Shown: positions 1 through 8,124 of the stretch, in pieces
How the letters are laid out: every line of letters starts with the position of its first letter
Position numbering within the stretch: the stretch's first letter is position 1
Origin: Alphaproteobacteria bacterium
GTDB lineage: Bacteria > Pseudomonadota > Alphaproteobacteria > Reyranellales > Reyranellaceae
Direction of reading: 5' to 3'
DNA length: 37,503 nt
Assembly: GCA_016869975.1 (NCBI GenBank)
Contig: VGCZ01000048.1
Coordinates: 1 to 37,503 of the forward strand
Position numbers and translations under genes: made by a program
Notes under the pieces: model-generated
What the model was told of the DNA's origin: nothing
The model's database searches: none
What the model saw: only the letters and a program-made list of their open reading frames with translations

Positions 1-97
1 GCGGCAAGCGGTGGTCCGCCATGCGGGACAAGATAATTGTGCCGTGGCCCGGCGGCGCTCTACTGTCGGCTCGCCATACGAACGAGGAGGGATTTTC

Positions 98-769
98 ATG
101 GGTGAAGCGATTGCGCTCAAGCCGGCGGACGGCGCGGCGGTCGGCGGCTATCTGGCCAAACCCTCGGGCGCGCCGAAGGGCCATGTCATCGTCGTGATGG
201 AGATCTTCGGCGTCAACAAGCACATCCGCAACGTCGTCGACCGTCTCGCCGCCGACGGCTATGTCGCGCTGGCGCCGCAGTTCTTCGATCGCCTCGGCCC
301 GAAGATTGAGCTCGGCTACACGCCCGAAACCATCCAGCAGGGCATCAAGCATGTCACCGCGCTGGGCTTCGACAAGGCGCTGGCTGACGTGCAGGCGGGC
401 GTCGACGTGCTGAAGGGCATGGGCGCGAAGAAGGTTGGCGTTACCGGCTTCTGCTGGGGTGGCACGATCACCTGGCTGAGCGCCTGCCGGCTAAAGATGG
501 ACGCGGCGGTCGGCTATTACGGCGGCGGCGTGCACGGCGCGCGCGCCGAGAAGCCGAAATGCCCGACCATGCTGCATTTCGGCGATAAGGACGCGCACAT
601 CCCGATGACGCACGTCAACGAGGTGCGCCAGGCGCATCCCGGCGTCATCGTCTACGACTACTCGGCCGATCACGGCTTCCACTGCGACGAGCGCGCGAGC
701 TACGACGCCGTCGCCTCGAAGCTCGCCTACGGCCGCACGCTGGAGTTCTTCGCCAAGCATTTGGCGTAG
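98..769 (+). CDS. Dienelactone hydrolase family protein
   Basis: Cytoplasmic alpha/beta-hydrolase of 223 residues, the usual length for the dienelactone hydrolase family, which hydrolyses dienelactones or related esters in aromatic degradation. The nucleophile elbow is GFCWGG, with Cys as nucleophile as in classical dienelactone hydrolases. The acid is probably the Asp in FGDKDAHIP, and the base is the His in DHGFHCDERASYD. The ATG at 98 is chosen because GAGGAGG lies just upstream and the domain begins at once; a longer reading from 11 adds an unlikely leader. The true substrate is unknown, since no aromatic-degradation genes adjoin it. Family assignment is firm, function is not. Confidence 0.88.
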   Translation: MGEAIALKPADGAAVGGYLAKPSGAPKGHVIVVMEIFGVNKHIRNVVDRLAADGYVALAPQFFDRLGPKIELGYTPETIQQGIKHVTALGFDKALADVQAGVDVLKGMGAKKVGVTGFCWGGTITWLSACRLKMDAAVGYYGGGVHGARAEKPKCPTMLHFGDKDAHIPMTHVNEVRQAHPGVIVYDYSADHGFHCDERASYDAVASKLAYGRTLEFFAKHLA

Positions 770-1430
770 CCTTCCGGGACCGCCGGATCTCCGAAATCTC
801 CACACGCCGGACGTCACCCAGTCGGTGGCGTTTCGGCTGGCCGTTAGAGAACCATCCGCGGTCGCGTCGGCACTCTCCATCTGGACGATGATCGGATCGC
901 TGGGCCGATTGAGCTGGCGATGCCGTCCTCCGATGGAGAGCCGCGCCGACAGCTGGCTTGCTGCTTGCTGCCCCATCAAGTCTACGCGCCGGTCGAGCCG
1001 GTCGCGCTGTTTGCTTTGGCTGAAGCGTTCTGTGGGTAGGAATCTTGCGTCGCGACGATGAATTGGCGTCCTCGCGATGCTGGGACGTCAATGGCCGGCG
1101 CAGCGTATCAGGTTGGCCGCAATGGCACGATAAACTGCGACCAAATCGACATTCAGGATCAGCCTCTCGACAGTCGGCACCCGCCTCCCGAGAGGTGAGT
1201 CACCCTGCGACGAAGCCGCAGGTTGGGCTCATGAATGCGGCACAGTTGCTGCTCTCGTGGTGGATGGTGAGACCGGAAGTCGGCCGTGCGTTGTGAGCGG
1301 TCCGCCTTGCCGGCATGACCGGTCGAGTTGCCCATGAGAGAGGGACAGTGAACCGGAAACTGACTTGGGTCGTAGGAGATAGAGAAACTGCCCAACCTCG
1401 GGTCTGACCGGGGTTGGGAGGAGGAGAGAC
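770..1430. other. Intergenic stretch at left edge of the light island
   Basis: About 660 bases without a convincing gene. Several overlapping short reading frames exist on both strands, but none gives a recognisable domain or a good ribosome site. It may contain decayed mobile DNA, though no transposase motif could be recognised. The last 80 bases hold a possible ECF promoter and the strong Shine-Dalgarno of the next gene. Confidence 0.5.
1349..1378 (+). promoter_or_regulatory. Possible ECF (RpoE-like) promoter of the photolyase operon
   Basis: TGAACC at 1349-1354 and TAGGAG at 1373-1378 are separated by exactly 18 bases. One base differs from the TGATCC -35 element found with the same spacing before the rhodopsin operon (9300-9329). 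The leader to the GTG at 1431 would be about 50 bases, longer than at the other two sites. This is a weak call based on pattern alone. Confidence 0.3.
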
Positions 1431-2069
1431 GTGGCGAATGTCTTGGTCATCGGAGCCAGCAAGGGCATCGGACTGGAAACCGTAGGGGTGGCCCTGAAAG
1501 CTGGCCACCGTGTGCGAGCTTTCTCTCGTTCGGGCGGCCGACTGAGCGTTGCTCATCCCGGCCTGGAAACACGCCGTGGCGACGCGCTCAACCCTGATGA
1601 CATAGACGGCGCCCTCGAAGGCATCGACGTGGTGATTCAGGCATTGGGCGTGGCGTCGCGTGACCTCATCTCACCTGTCACCCTGTTTTCCAATGCCTCC
1701 CGCATTCTTGTCCCGGCAATGGAAAGGCGGGCGGTGCGGCGACTGATTTCGGTGACCGGGTTTGGTGCTGGAGACAGTCGCGCCGCGATCAACTGCGCTC
1801 AACGTGTTCCATTTCGCCTTTTCCTCGGCCGCGCCTATGACGATAAGGACGTTCAGGAGCAGCTGATCAAAGACAGTACGCTCGATTGGACGATTGTCCG
1901 CCCGGGCGTTCTCGTGCCGGGTCCGGCATCCTATCGCTACAAAGTTCTGGTGGAGCCCGCGCAATGGCGTAACGGCTTCATCTCGCGCGCTGACGTAGCC
2001 GATTTCCTCGTCAAGCAAGTGGCAGCAACGGAGTTCTTGCGTCGGGCTCCGGTCATCGTGCGCTTCTGA
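1431..2069 (+). CDS. Atypical SDR, NAD(P)H-binding protein (copy A)
   Basis: A 212-residue Rossmann-fold protein beginning with the nucleotide-binding motif VIGASKGIG. It lacks the classical YxxxK catalytic pair and resembles the NAD(P)-binding NmrA/SDR_a5-like group, so it may be a redox sensor or a reductase of unknown substrate. The GTG start at 1431 is supported by GGAGGAGAG a few bases upstream. It heads a run of closely packed genes ending in the photolyase. A paralogue of identical length lies at 11376-12014; more than half of the residues appear identical by eye, including LIKDS and the WRNG...SR...VADFLV segment. Function is unknown; the context suggests light or oxidative stress. 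Confidence 0.82.
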   Translation: MANVLVIGASKGIGLETVGVALKAGHRVRAFSRSGGRLSVAHPGLETRRGDALNPDDIDGALEGIDVVIQALGVASRDLISPVTLFSNASRILVPAMERRAVRRLISVTGFGAGDSRAAINCAQRVPFRLFLGRAYDDKDVQEQLIKDSTLDWTIVRPGVLVPGPASYRYKVLVEPAQWRNGFISRADVADFLVKQVAATEFLRRAPVIVRF

Positions 2070-2077
2070 CGTCTTGA

Positions 2078-2497
2078 GTGGTGGCGCAAGTGAAAGAGTC
2101 CGACCCCAAGACCGTGGTTTTCTTCGACGGCTCCTGTCCTCTGTGTAGGGCCGAAATCAACTATTACCGACGGCGCGACAAGGGCCAGGCGCTGTGCTTG
2201 GTCGATGTTTCCGTACCAGGCGCACCAGTTCCGCCCGGCCTGGACCGCGACAAGGCGCTATCGCGGTTCCATGTCGTGGCGGATGACGGCAAATTGCTTT
2301 CAGGGGCCGCAGCATTTGCGGAGGTCTGGAAGAAGGTACCGGGCTGGCGATACGCTGGAAGGCTCGCGAGCCTGCCTGCGGTCAGTCGCGTGCTCGAATC
2401 TTGCTACCGGCTCTTCCTCCTGTTGCGTCCGACCCTTGTCCGCGCCTTCGTACTCGCGCAAGGCGCCAAAGCGATGTTTCGCGCGCGTCGCCCATGA
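2078..2497 (+). CDS. DUF393 (DCC family) thiol-disulfide oxidoreductase-like protein
   Basis: A 139-residue protein of the DUF393/DCC family. It starts with the family hallmark VVFFDGSCPLCRAEINYYRRRD, a thioredoxin-like CxxC site (CPLC). The rest follows the usual pattern, with an LSGAAAFAEVW segment and a hydrophobic C-terminal half. The GTG at 2078 lies 8 bases after the previous stop; another GTG follows directly at 2081 and is a possible alternative. The end overlaps the next gene by four bases (ATGA), indicating translational coupling. Family members are putative redox proteins without a settled substrate. The setting between SDRs and a photolyase suggests a stress or redox role, which is inference. 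Confidence 0.85.
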   Translation: MVAQVKESDPKTVVFFDGSCPLCRAEINYYRRRDKGQALCLVDVSVPGAPVPPGLDRDKALSRFHVVADDGKLLSGAAAFAEVWKKVPGWRYAGRLASLPAVSRVLESCYRLFLLLRPTLVRAFVLAQGAKAMFRARRP

Positions 2498-2949
2498 GAT
2501 ACCTGGTCGATGACATGCTGCATGGGTTTCGAAGTACACCCGTTGCGGCTCAATGGCTCGGGTTATTGGGGTTGATTCCCTTCGGGGCGACCGTAGTCGC
2601 AGGCCTCATCCCGGCCCTACAGCTGCACAGTGTGGCACTACAGGCGCTGCTGGCCTATGGGGCGGTGATTCTGTCGTTCTTGGGTGGCATCCGCTGGGGC
2701 CTGGCAATCGTCAAGGCCGGTCACGCCGACCTGTTCTCGCCGCTCCTGATCAGCGTTCTGCCATCCCTTCTTGGTTGGATCGCCCTGTTGGTGTCGGGTT
2801 CAACGGGGCTTTTGCTGCTGGCCTTCGGATTCTCCGCGCTCCTGCTGGCAGACCTCCGACTTCCAATGGCACCGGATTGGTACGGCGCCCTGCGATTGCC
2901 GCTGTCGGTTGGCGCTATCGCCGCATTGCTGATGGGAGTCCTATTCTGA
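2494..2949 (+). CDS. DUF3429 family membrane protein
   Basis: A 151-residue integral membrane protein with about five hydrophobic helices. After a short cytoplasmic start it carries LGLLGLIPFG, then LLAYGAVILSFLGGIRWG, which is the recognisable DUF3429 core motif, followed by ISVLPSLLGWIALL and two more helices. The ATG at 2494 overlaps the DUF393 stop (ATGA), and its own stop TGA shares a base with the next ATG at 2949. Family members are often found next to DCC-family and photolyase genes in Proteobacteria. The molecular role is unknown. Confidence 0.8.
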   Translation: MRYLVDDMLHGFRSTPVAAQWLGLLGLIPFGATVVAGLIPALQLHSVALQALLAYGAVILSFLGGIRWGLAIVKAGHADLFSPLLISVLPSLLGWIALLVSGSTGLLLLAFGFSALLLADLRLPMAPDWYGALRLPLSVGAIAALLMGVLF

Positions 2950-3626
2950 TGTCAAACAACGTCGCGATCATCGTCGGCGCAAGCGGAGGAATCGGAAGTG
3001 CATTGTGTGAGTCGCTGAGAGATGCGGGTGACTTTGGTGACGTTGTCGGGCTCAGCCGGCCGGAGATCGACCTCTGCGACGAAGCAAGCATCGCTCGGGT
3101 GGCCAGCCGGCTTCCAAGAGGCGACGTACGGCTTGTCATCAACGCAGCTGGCATTCTCCATGATGCGGGCCGGCGCCCTGAGAGGAGCCTACGCGACCTT
3201 GATCCCGCTTTTCTTTCCCGATTGTTCGCGGTCAATGCCATCGGTCCTGCTTTGTTGATGAAGCACTTTCTCCCCTTGATGCCTCGGCAGGGTCGCGCTG
3301 TGTTCGCCACCCTTTCGGCGCGGGTCGGCAGTATCGGCGACAACAGGCTAGGTGGCTGGTACGGCTACCGCGCTTCCAAGGCCGCATTGAACCAGTTGAT
3401 ACGCACCGCCGCGATCGAGTTTGCACGCAAGCATCCGGAGGCCATTTGCGTGGCTCTTCATCCGGGGACTGTCGCGACGCGACTCTCCGCTCCGTTCGTG
3501 GGTCAAGGGAAATCGCCCCAAAGCCCCAACGATGCGGCGAAGCACCTACTGAGGGTAATTGCCGCGCTGAAGGTCGAAGATAGCGGCTGTTTCTTCGACT
3601 GGCGCGGTACGTCGGTACCTTGGTGA
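2949..3626 (+). CDS. SDR family oxidoreductase (C-factor-like)
   Basis: A 225-residue classical-type short-chain dehydrogenase. The cofactor loop is IVGASGGIGSAL near residues 8-19, NAAG is at the middle of the Rossmann fold, the catalytic Ser lies in ATLSARVGSI, and the Tyr/Lys pair is YGYRASKAALN. The HPGTVATRLSAPF segment is typical of the C-factor/csgA-like SDR branch. The start overlaps the DUF3429 stop by one base. It probably reduces or oxidises a small carbonyl or alcohol using NAD(P)H; the substrate cannot be read from the sequence. It sits four genes into the photolyase operon and is followed after three bases by the DUF2256 gene. Confidence 0.88.
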   Translation: MSNNVAIIVGASGGIGSALCESLRDAGDFGDVVGLSRPEIDLCDEASIARVASRLPRGDVRLVINAAGILHDAGRRPERSLRDLDPAFLSRLFAVNAIGPALLMKHFLPLMPRQGRAVFATLSARVGSIGDNRLGGWYGYRASKAALNQLIRTAAIEFARKHPEAICVALHPGTVATRLSAPFVGQGKSPQSPNDAAKHLLRVIAALKVEDSGCFFDWRGTSVPW

Positions 3627-3629
3627 GCC

Positions 3630-3806
3630 ATGGGCAAGATGCGTCGCAAGAGCGATCTGCCAACCAAGCTTTGCCCGGCTTGTGGTCGCCCCTTTGCGTG
3701 GCGGAGAAAATGGGCGAGCAACTGGGCCGAGGTCAGGTACTGCTCTAAACGCTGCGGCGGCGAATATCGCTCCGCGAGGAGCGCCCTGCCGGCGAAGCGG
3801 CTATGA
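3630..3806 (+). CDS. DUF2256 small zinc-ribbon-like protein
   Basis: A 58-residue protein. It has two cysteine pairs, LCPACGRPF near residues 14-22 and YCSKRCGGEY near 38-46, framing WRRKWASNWAEVRYC, which is the DUF2256 signature. It probably binds a metal. The ATG at 3630 follows the SDR stop by three bases, and its TGA overlaps the photolyase ATG by four bases (ATGA). DUF2256 genes are typically found beside cryptochrome or photolyase-like genes, so it may assist the photolyase or its iron-sulfur cluster; this last point is inference. Confidence 0.88.
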   Translation: MGKMRRKSDLPTKLCPACGRPFAWRRKWASNWAEVRYCSKRCGGEYRSARSALPAKRL

Positions 3807-5347
3807 AGACTTTACGCCTAGTGCTTGGCGATCAGCTGTCGACTGGTGTAGCGGCTCTCACCGGTATCGATCGGGCGAACGACGTTGTACTGATGCTCGA
3901 GGTTGAAGACGAGTGCCGCTACGTTCCGCATCATCAGCAGAAAATCGTTCTGTTTCTGAGCGCCATGCGGCACTTCGCCGAGGAACTTCGTCAGTCGGGA
4001 ATCAACGTCGACTATGTCCGGCTCGACGATCGCGCCAACACCGGTACCCTCACTTCGGAGCTCGGGCGCGCTCTGGCCCGACATCGACCCCAGCGCCTGG
4101 TTCTGACCGAGCCAGGCGAATGGCGAGTGCTCGCCATGGCCGAGGGCTGGTCAAACCGTTTCGGCCTGCCAGTCGAGCTGCGTACGGATAGTCGTTTCTT
4201 CTCGACCAGGGCGAGGTTCCGCGCCTGGGCCGATGGCCGTCGCAGTTGGCGAATGGAGCATTTCTACCGCGAGATGCGTCGGGAGCACGACATCCTGATG
4301 GACGGTGATCAGCCGGCTGGCGGGGCGTGGAACTTCGACACGGAAAACCGCAAGAGACTGCCCGACGGAACGCCGCTGCCATCCCGGCGGCGCTACGCTC
4401 CGGATCATACAACCCGTCAGGTCGCGGAACTCGTGGCTGATCGCTTTGGCGCGCACATTGGCAACGCCGAGACATTCGACTGGCCCGTAACCCGCTCCCA
4501 GGCCTTGAAGGCCTTGGACGATTTCCTGGTGAATGGACTGCCTTGGTTCGGCGACTACCAGGATGCAATGAAGGAGGGTGCTCCTTTTCTTTATCATTCC
4601 CTGCTGGCGCCGGCTCTCAACCTCGGCCTGTTGTCGCCGCGAGAAGTCTGCGCTGCGGCCGAAAAGGCTTGGCGCGCGGGTCGTGCGCCGATCAATGCCG
4701 TTGAAGGTTTTGTCCGTCAGATCTTGGGCTGGCGGGAGTATGTTCGTGGCATCTACTGGGAGATGATGCCGGGTTACGCCGATTCCAATGCCTTGGAGGC
4801 CCACAGGCCCCTACCGGATTTCTACTGGACCGGCGAGACCGACATGCGGTGCCTGCGCGAGGCGATCACCAGTACCCGGAAGTATGCCTACTCGCACCAT
4901 ATCCAGCGGCTGATGATCACAGGAAACTTCGCGCTGCTTGCGGGCATCGCGCCGCGCGAGATCGAACGCTGGTACCTCGCCGTATATGCCGACGCTGTCG
5001 AATGGGTTGAGATGCCCAATACGTTGGGTATGGCTGTCTTTGCGGATGGAGGCCGAATGGCGTCCAAACCCTATGCGGCTTCAGGCGCCTACATCAATCG
5101 TATGTCCGATTTCTGTGCGGGCTGCTCTTACAGCGTTGCTCTCAAGACAGGGCCACGAGCCTGCCCATTCAACTACCTCTACTGGGCATTTCTCATTCGC
5201 AACGAGGATCGCCTGAAAATGAATCCGCGAATGGCGATGCCCTACCGCACGCTCTCGAAATGGTCTGCTGCAGAGAAGAAGAGGTACCTTGGCGAGGCGG
5301 AAGCATTTCTTGATAAGATTCTGCCAATCGATAACCGAGGCAGCTAA
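3803..5347 (+). CDS. phrB: Iron-sulfur (6-4) photolyase / bacterial cryptochrome (PhrB/CryB type)
   Basis: A 514-residue member of the prokaryotic FeS-BCP photolyase family, which repairs UV-induced (6-4) photoproducts in DNA using FAD and light. The four cysteines that hold the 4Fe-4S cluster in Agrobacterium PhrB (350, 438, 441, 454) occur here at exactly those residue numbers: MRCLRE, DFCAGCSY and RACPF. The active-site HH pair falls at 365-366 in YAYSHHIQRL. The N-terminal antenna domain opens with LRLVLGDQLS. Known homologues bind dimethyl-ribityl-lumazine as antenna. Its start overlaps the DUF2256 stop by four bases and it ends the operon. All key residues are intact, so it should be active. 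Confidence 0.94.
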   Translation: MKTLRLVLGDQLSTGVAALTGIDRANDVVLMLEVEDECRYVPHHQQKIVLFLSAMRHFAEELRQSGINVDYVRLDDRANTGTLTSELGRALARHRPQRLVLTEPGEWRVLAMAEGWSNRFGLPVELRTDSRFFSTRARFRAWADGRRSWRMEHFYREMRREHDILMDGDQPAGGAWNFDTENRKRLPDGTPLPSRRRYAPDHTTRQVAELVADRFGAHIGNAETFDWPVTRSQALKALDDFLVNGLPWFGDYQDAMKEGAPFLYHSLLAPALNLGLLSPREVCAAAEKAWRAGRAPINAVEGFVRQILGWREYVRGIYWEMMPGYADSNALEAHRPLPDFYWTGETDMRCLREAITSTRKYAYSHHIQRLMITGNFALLAGIAPREIERWYLAVYADAVEWVEMPNTLGMAVFADGGRMASKPYAASGAYINRMSDFCAGCSYSVALKTGPRACPFNYLYWAFLIRNEDRLKMNPRMAMPYRTLSKWSAAEKKRYLGEAEAFLDKILPIDNRGS

Positions 5348-5869
5348 ACAGTCATCGCAAAGCGGAAACTTTTGCGTTCTCTGCCCGAAACGAGGCTGTC
5401 GTTACCGATCGCCGCGACCAAGCCGGCAAAGCCCCCCCCGCACGCCGCGCCCGGGCGCCGGTCCCGCCACCAGTCAGCAAGGATCGCCCCCCTTGGCGAC
5501 CATACTGCCGTAAACGACTTAGTATCGAACAGCGGTTTACAGCAAGTAGGCCGCGCGGCCGCGCGCGGCCCAGGCGGGTCGAGGCGATGACGATGGCAGA
5601 CCTGACCTTCTACCTATTTCTCATACGTCGACTGATTGAGTGTGTTTCGCCTTTGACGGTACCTCGGAGTCCCGGCCGCGCATCAGGTGAGTTTTCCGAC
5701 CTCAGAAGCACCCGACAGGCCAGGATCGTGTCCCGAGCCCGAGACTAGCTGCCAGAAGGTCAGCAAGACAGAGCCGGGCCGGGGCTGGATCGCTCAGGCG
5801 GCCACGGCCACAGCCCAATGATGGGATCATCGCTGATGGGCGCGATGAGTCCAGGGTGATAAAGCGGGG
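5348..5869. other. Gene-free stretch after the photolyase
   Basis: About 520 bases with no supported gene. It contains a C-run followed by GC-rich simple sequence near 5430-5460 and a self-complementary GGCCGCGCGG-type stretch near 5550-5570. No clear terminator with a U-tract was seen after the photolyase stop. It probably includes debris linked to the adjoining IS256 remnant. Confidence 0.5.
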
Positions 5870-6192
5870 GCCTCGCTGACGGGCCGGTGTCCATGCTGAG
5901 CACTTTGCGTCGGCCGTTGCTGGTAACGCCGATGGCAACCGAGATGATGTGGCCGGCCCAGCTGACCTTCACGTAGGTCGCGTCGATCCGCAGATAGGGC
6001 AAGTCAGCCTCGCTCGGCCCGTCGAGTAAGGCGTTTACCCTCTCGTCAATCTCCTCCCAAGGCTTCGATACTTGGCTCTTGCAGATGCCGCTCGTACCGA
6101 TGGCCTAGCAAGCTCGTCGACCGATCGGGTCTAGACGTTCTGGATATAGGCCACCCGGATCACCGCGGTCAGCCCCTTCTCCGCCATCTGGA
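5870..6192 (-). mobile_element. IS256 family transposase remnant
   Basis: Reading the minus strand, fragments of a mutator/IS256-type transposase appear in order: EKGLTAVIRVAYIQNV followed by a stop, TRSVDELA, a shifted segment reading EEIDERVNALLDGPSEADLPYL, then RIDATYVKVSWAGHIISVA, GVTSNGRRKVLSMDTGPS. The IDATYVKV block carries the first catalytic Asp region of the family. In-frame stops and frameshifts, loss of both ends and no visible terminal repeats mean that it is dead. It lies about 45 bases beyond the stop of the Brp/Blh gene and may mark an old border of the rhodopsin segment. Confidence 0.8.
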
Positions 6193-6236
6193 TACGAATG
6201 GTCTACCCCAATGGAGCATGCATGCTGAGATCTGGC

Positions 6237-7130
6237 TCATGCAGGCCGAACCGACCGCCTGGCGGCCAGCGCCATAACGCACATGTGCGGCACGGTCAGC
6301 GCCGCAAGCGCAATGAAGACGATGCGCACGAGGTCGTCGTCCCAGCGCGGGCTGGCGATGTCGGCCAACCACGGCGAGGCCGACGCGAAGCAAAACAAGG
6401 CGAGGGCCGTGTATAGGGCAATAACGGCGAGCAAGCGGCGCCTAGTATGTGCGTTGGCGCCGGCGGCGGCTTGCCGCAGGTGTCTTGGGCTATGCAGGAA
6501 GCAGAAGTAAACGACGAAATAGGCAAGTGGTGGCAGAAGCGTCCCCAGCGTCGCCAGCGTCGTCAATTCGAGGGCTGCCAGCGTGGCCTTGCGAATGGCG
6601 AGACCGGCCGCAGCCAACAGCGCCACCAGAGTAAGGGCGGGACCGGCGTCACCGAGTACGCCAGCAAGCGTCTTCCCGCCCTCGCCGCCAAGAAGGGTGA
6701 GCAAGTGTTCGACCTCTACGGGCCAGTGCCACGCTGGAAACGCTAGTAGCGCGGTTCCGACCAACGGGCGGAGGACTGAGGGCAAGGGCCAGTCGCCAGC
6801 GAAGTGCCAGGCCGACACAGCGAGGAACAACGCAAGGCCGGCAGCGGGCGCTGCCAGCCAGCCGACGACGACGGACGCGGCGGCGGCGATATACACAACA
6901 TGGAACACCACGGCGCCGCGCCACGTGCGCCAGAGCGCTGCGCGCCATGCGATCCATGGGTCGAGCGCGCCGTGCGGCAGCCCGCCAATCACGACCGCCG
7001 CAGCAAGCAGCACGGCGATTCGGTGATCGTCGACTGTCGGCCCGGTGATGACGAGCACTACTGCGAGTGCGGCGATGGCTAGGAACACGAGCGTCTCCGT
7101 CCCGCCACCTCTTGAGGTATCCAAACTCAC
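6237..7130 (-). CDS. blh: Brp/Blh family beta-carotene 15,15'-dioxygenase
   Basis: A 297-residue polytopic membrane enzyme that cleaves beta-carotene to two retinals, the rhodopsin chromophore. Family histidine motifs occur in order: GLPHGALDPW near residue 50, SAWHFAGDW, FCFLHSPRH and TVPHMCVM near the end; these His residues hold the iron. The GTG start at 7130 has GGAGG five bases upstream and overlaps the preceding stop as GTGA, so a longer in-frame reading is rejected. It lies downstream of a broken lycopene cyclase and of the rhodopsin, all on the minus strand. A hairpin at 8045-8079 may reduce read-through to it. Confidence 0.9.
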   Translation of the reverse strand: MSLDTSRGGGTETLVFLAIAALAVVLVITGPTVDDHRIAVLLAAAVVIGGLPHGALDPWIAWRAALWRTWRGAVVFHVVYIAAAASVVVGWLAAPAAGLALFLAVSAWHFAGDWPLPSVLRPLVGTALLAFPAWHWPVEVEHLLTLLGGEGGKTLAGVLGDAGPALTLVALLAAAGLAIRKATLAALELTTLATLGTLLPPLAYFVVYFCFLHSPRHLRQAAAGANAHTRRRLLAVIALYTALALFCFASASPWLADIASPRWDDDLVRIVFIALAALTVPHMCVMALAARRSVRPA

Positions 7131-8040
7131 GAAGCCCTCCCGGCGGCAAGCTGCATCGCGGCCGCGCGCAGGAACGCCACCGGCGGCAGCGCCGCCATCA
7201 CCTGGACGACATCGCGGCATCGACCAAAGTCTGACAGGAATGGCAGCAGTCTGATCGGGGGGCCCGCCTCGGTGAGACGCTGAAAGTAGCCGAATACGCG
7301 TTCGGGTTGCGTGGCCGGCGCGCGCAGGAAAATCCCGTCCAGCCATCGACGCAGGTACGGCTCGCGCAGGTGGCCCTGAGGCTCATACTCGCGCACGGTA
7401 GCGTCGGCGCAGCCGTCGGCCCTGGCCGGCAATCGCAGGACACCGTAGCCCGAGTCCGCCCGCAATGTGCGTCCGGACGTTCCGGCACGGACAACGTCCG
7501 CTATCAACTCGTCCGAGGATGGATCGGGCTGGTTCAGCGGCAGCATCGCGTGTTCTTCGCGCACGCACGATGCCCCGACCCAGCCGCGTTCGACTAACAG
7601 GCCATCGACGCCTGCGGCCGGGGCGTTTAGGTTGAACGGGGCTGGCGCAAAGCGGACCATTTCAACCAGCGCGTTGCGCGGACAGCGATCGGGTACGGGC
7701 AATGTCGAACCCCCTCGCGCCACAGAGCATATCGCCCATGACCTCGGCTACGCCCGCGTCTGTCGGACCGTCGAGCGCGAGTTCACGTTCCAACAACGAC
7801 TGCAACAACGTCGAAAGTGCCACGCGCCCAGCGTCGAGTAGACGCGTGTCGAGCACCCGGCGGACATCTATGCAACCGAGGCTCCGGTCGACGGCGACAC
7901 CGGTGCCAAGAGGCCTCACGGCTGCGGCCTGAAGATCAAGTTGCAACGTCACCGTTTCATTCGAAGCGACGGCGAGACGCCCTGCGTCTCTGACACGCTT
8001 GATCGTACTATCGCCATCAATCGACGAGCCGCGAACAAGT
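7127..8040 (-). pseudogene. crtY: Decayed lycopene beta-cyclase (crtY), N-terminally truncated and frameshifted
   Basis: The minus-strand frame from 7723 to 7127 reads like the C-terminal half of FAD-dependent lycopene cyclases: NALVEMVRFAPAP, REEHAMLPL, SGYGVLRLPA, LDGIFLRAP, PFLSDFGRCRDVVQVMAALP. The preceding part is in another frame (to about 8040): LLDAGRVALSTLLQSLLERELALDGP, matching the mid-region where cyclases have an IDARG...GW..FLG..L pattern, then VMGDMLCGARGF. One indel near 7690 would join the two. The N-terminal dinucleotide-binding GxGxxG domain is absent, because the rhodopsin gene begins where it should be. If so, the enzyme cannot bind FAD. The alternative is a diverged short protein from 7723; the family call is by eye. 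Confidence 0.6.
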
Positions 8041-8044
8041 AGAA

Positions 8045-8079
8045 GGAGCGAAGCGCTGCCAGAAGCTGCGCTTCGCTCC
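8045..8079 (-). terminator. Hairpin terminator candidate after rhodopsin
   Basis: An 11-base perfect stem, GGAGCGAAGCG (8045-8055) with CGCTTCGCTCC (8069-8079), and a 13-base loop. On the minus strand it is followed by TTCTACTTGTT, a moderate U-tract. It lies 45 bases after the rhodopsin stop, so the rhodopsin could be transcribed largely apart from the cyclase remnant and blh. Confidence 0.6.
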
Positions 8080-8124
8080 AGCCCGAACGTAGGTCCCATG
8101 GCGAAAACGCTCCGGGACTGGTAT

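Noticed and set aside
1107-1165. TGATCC on the minus strand near 1155 with a TAAACT nearby, as another ECF promoter
   Set aside because: TAAACT lies on the opposite strand, the base pair at the N18 position is not TA, and no gene starts downstream in that direction.
5551-5570. GC-rich palindromic run as a CRISPR or regulatory repeat
   Set aside because: Single copy, simple CG alternation, no repeat-spacer structure and no adjacent gene start.
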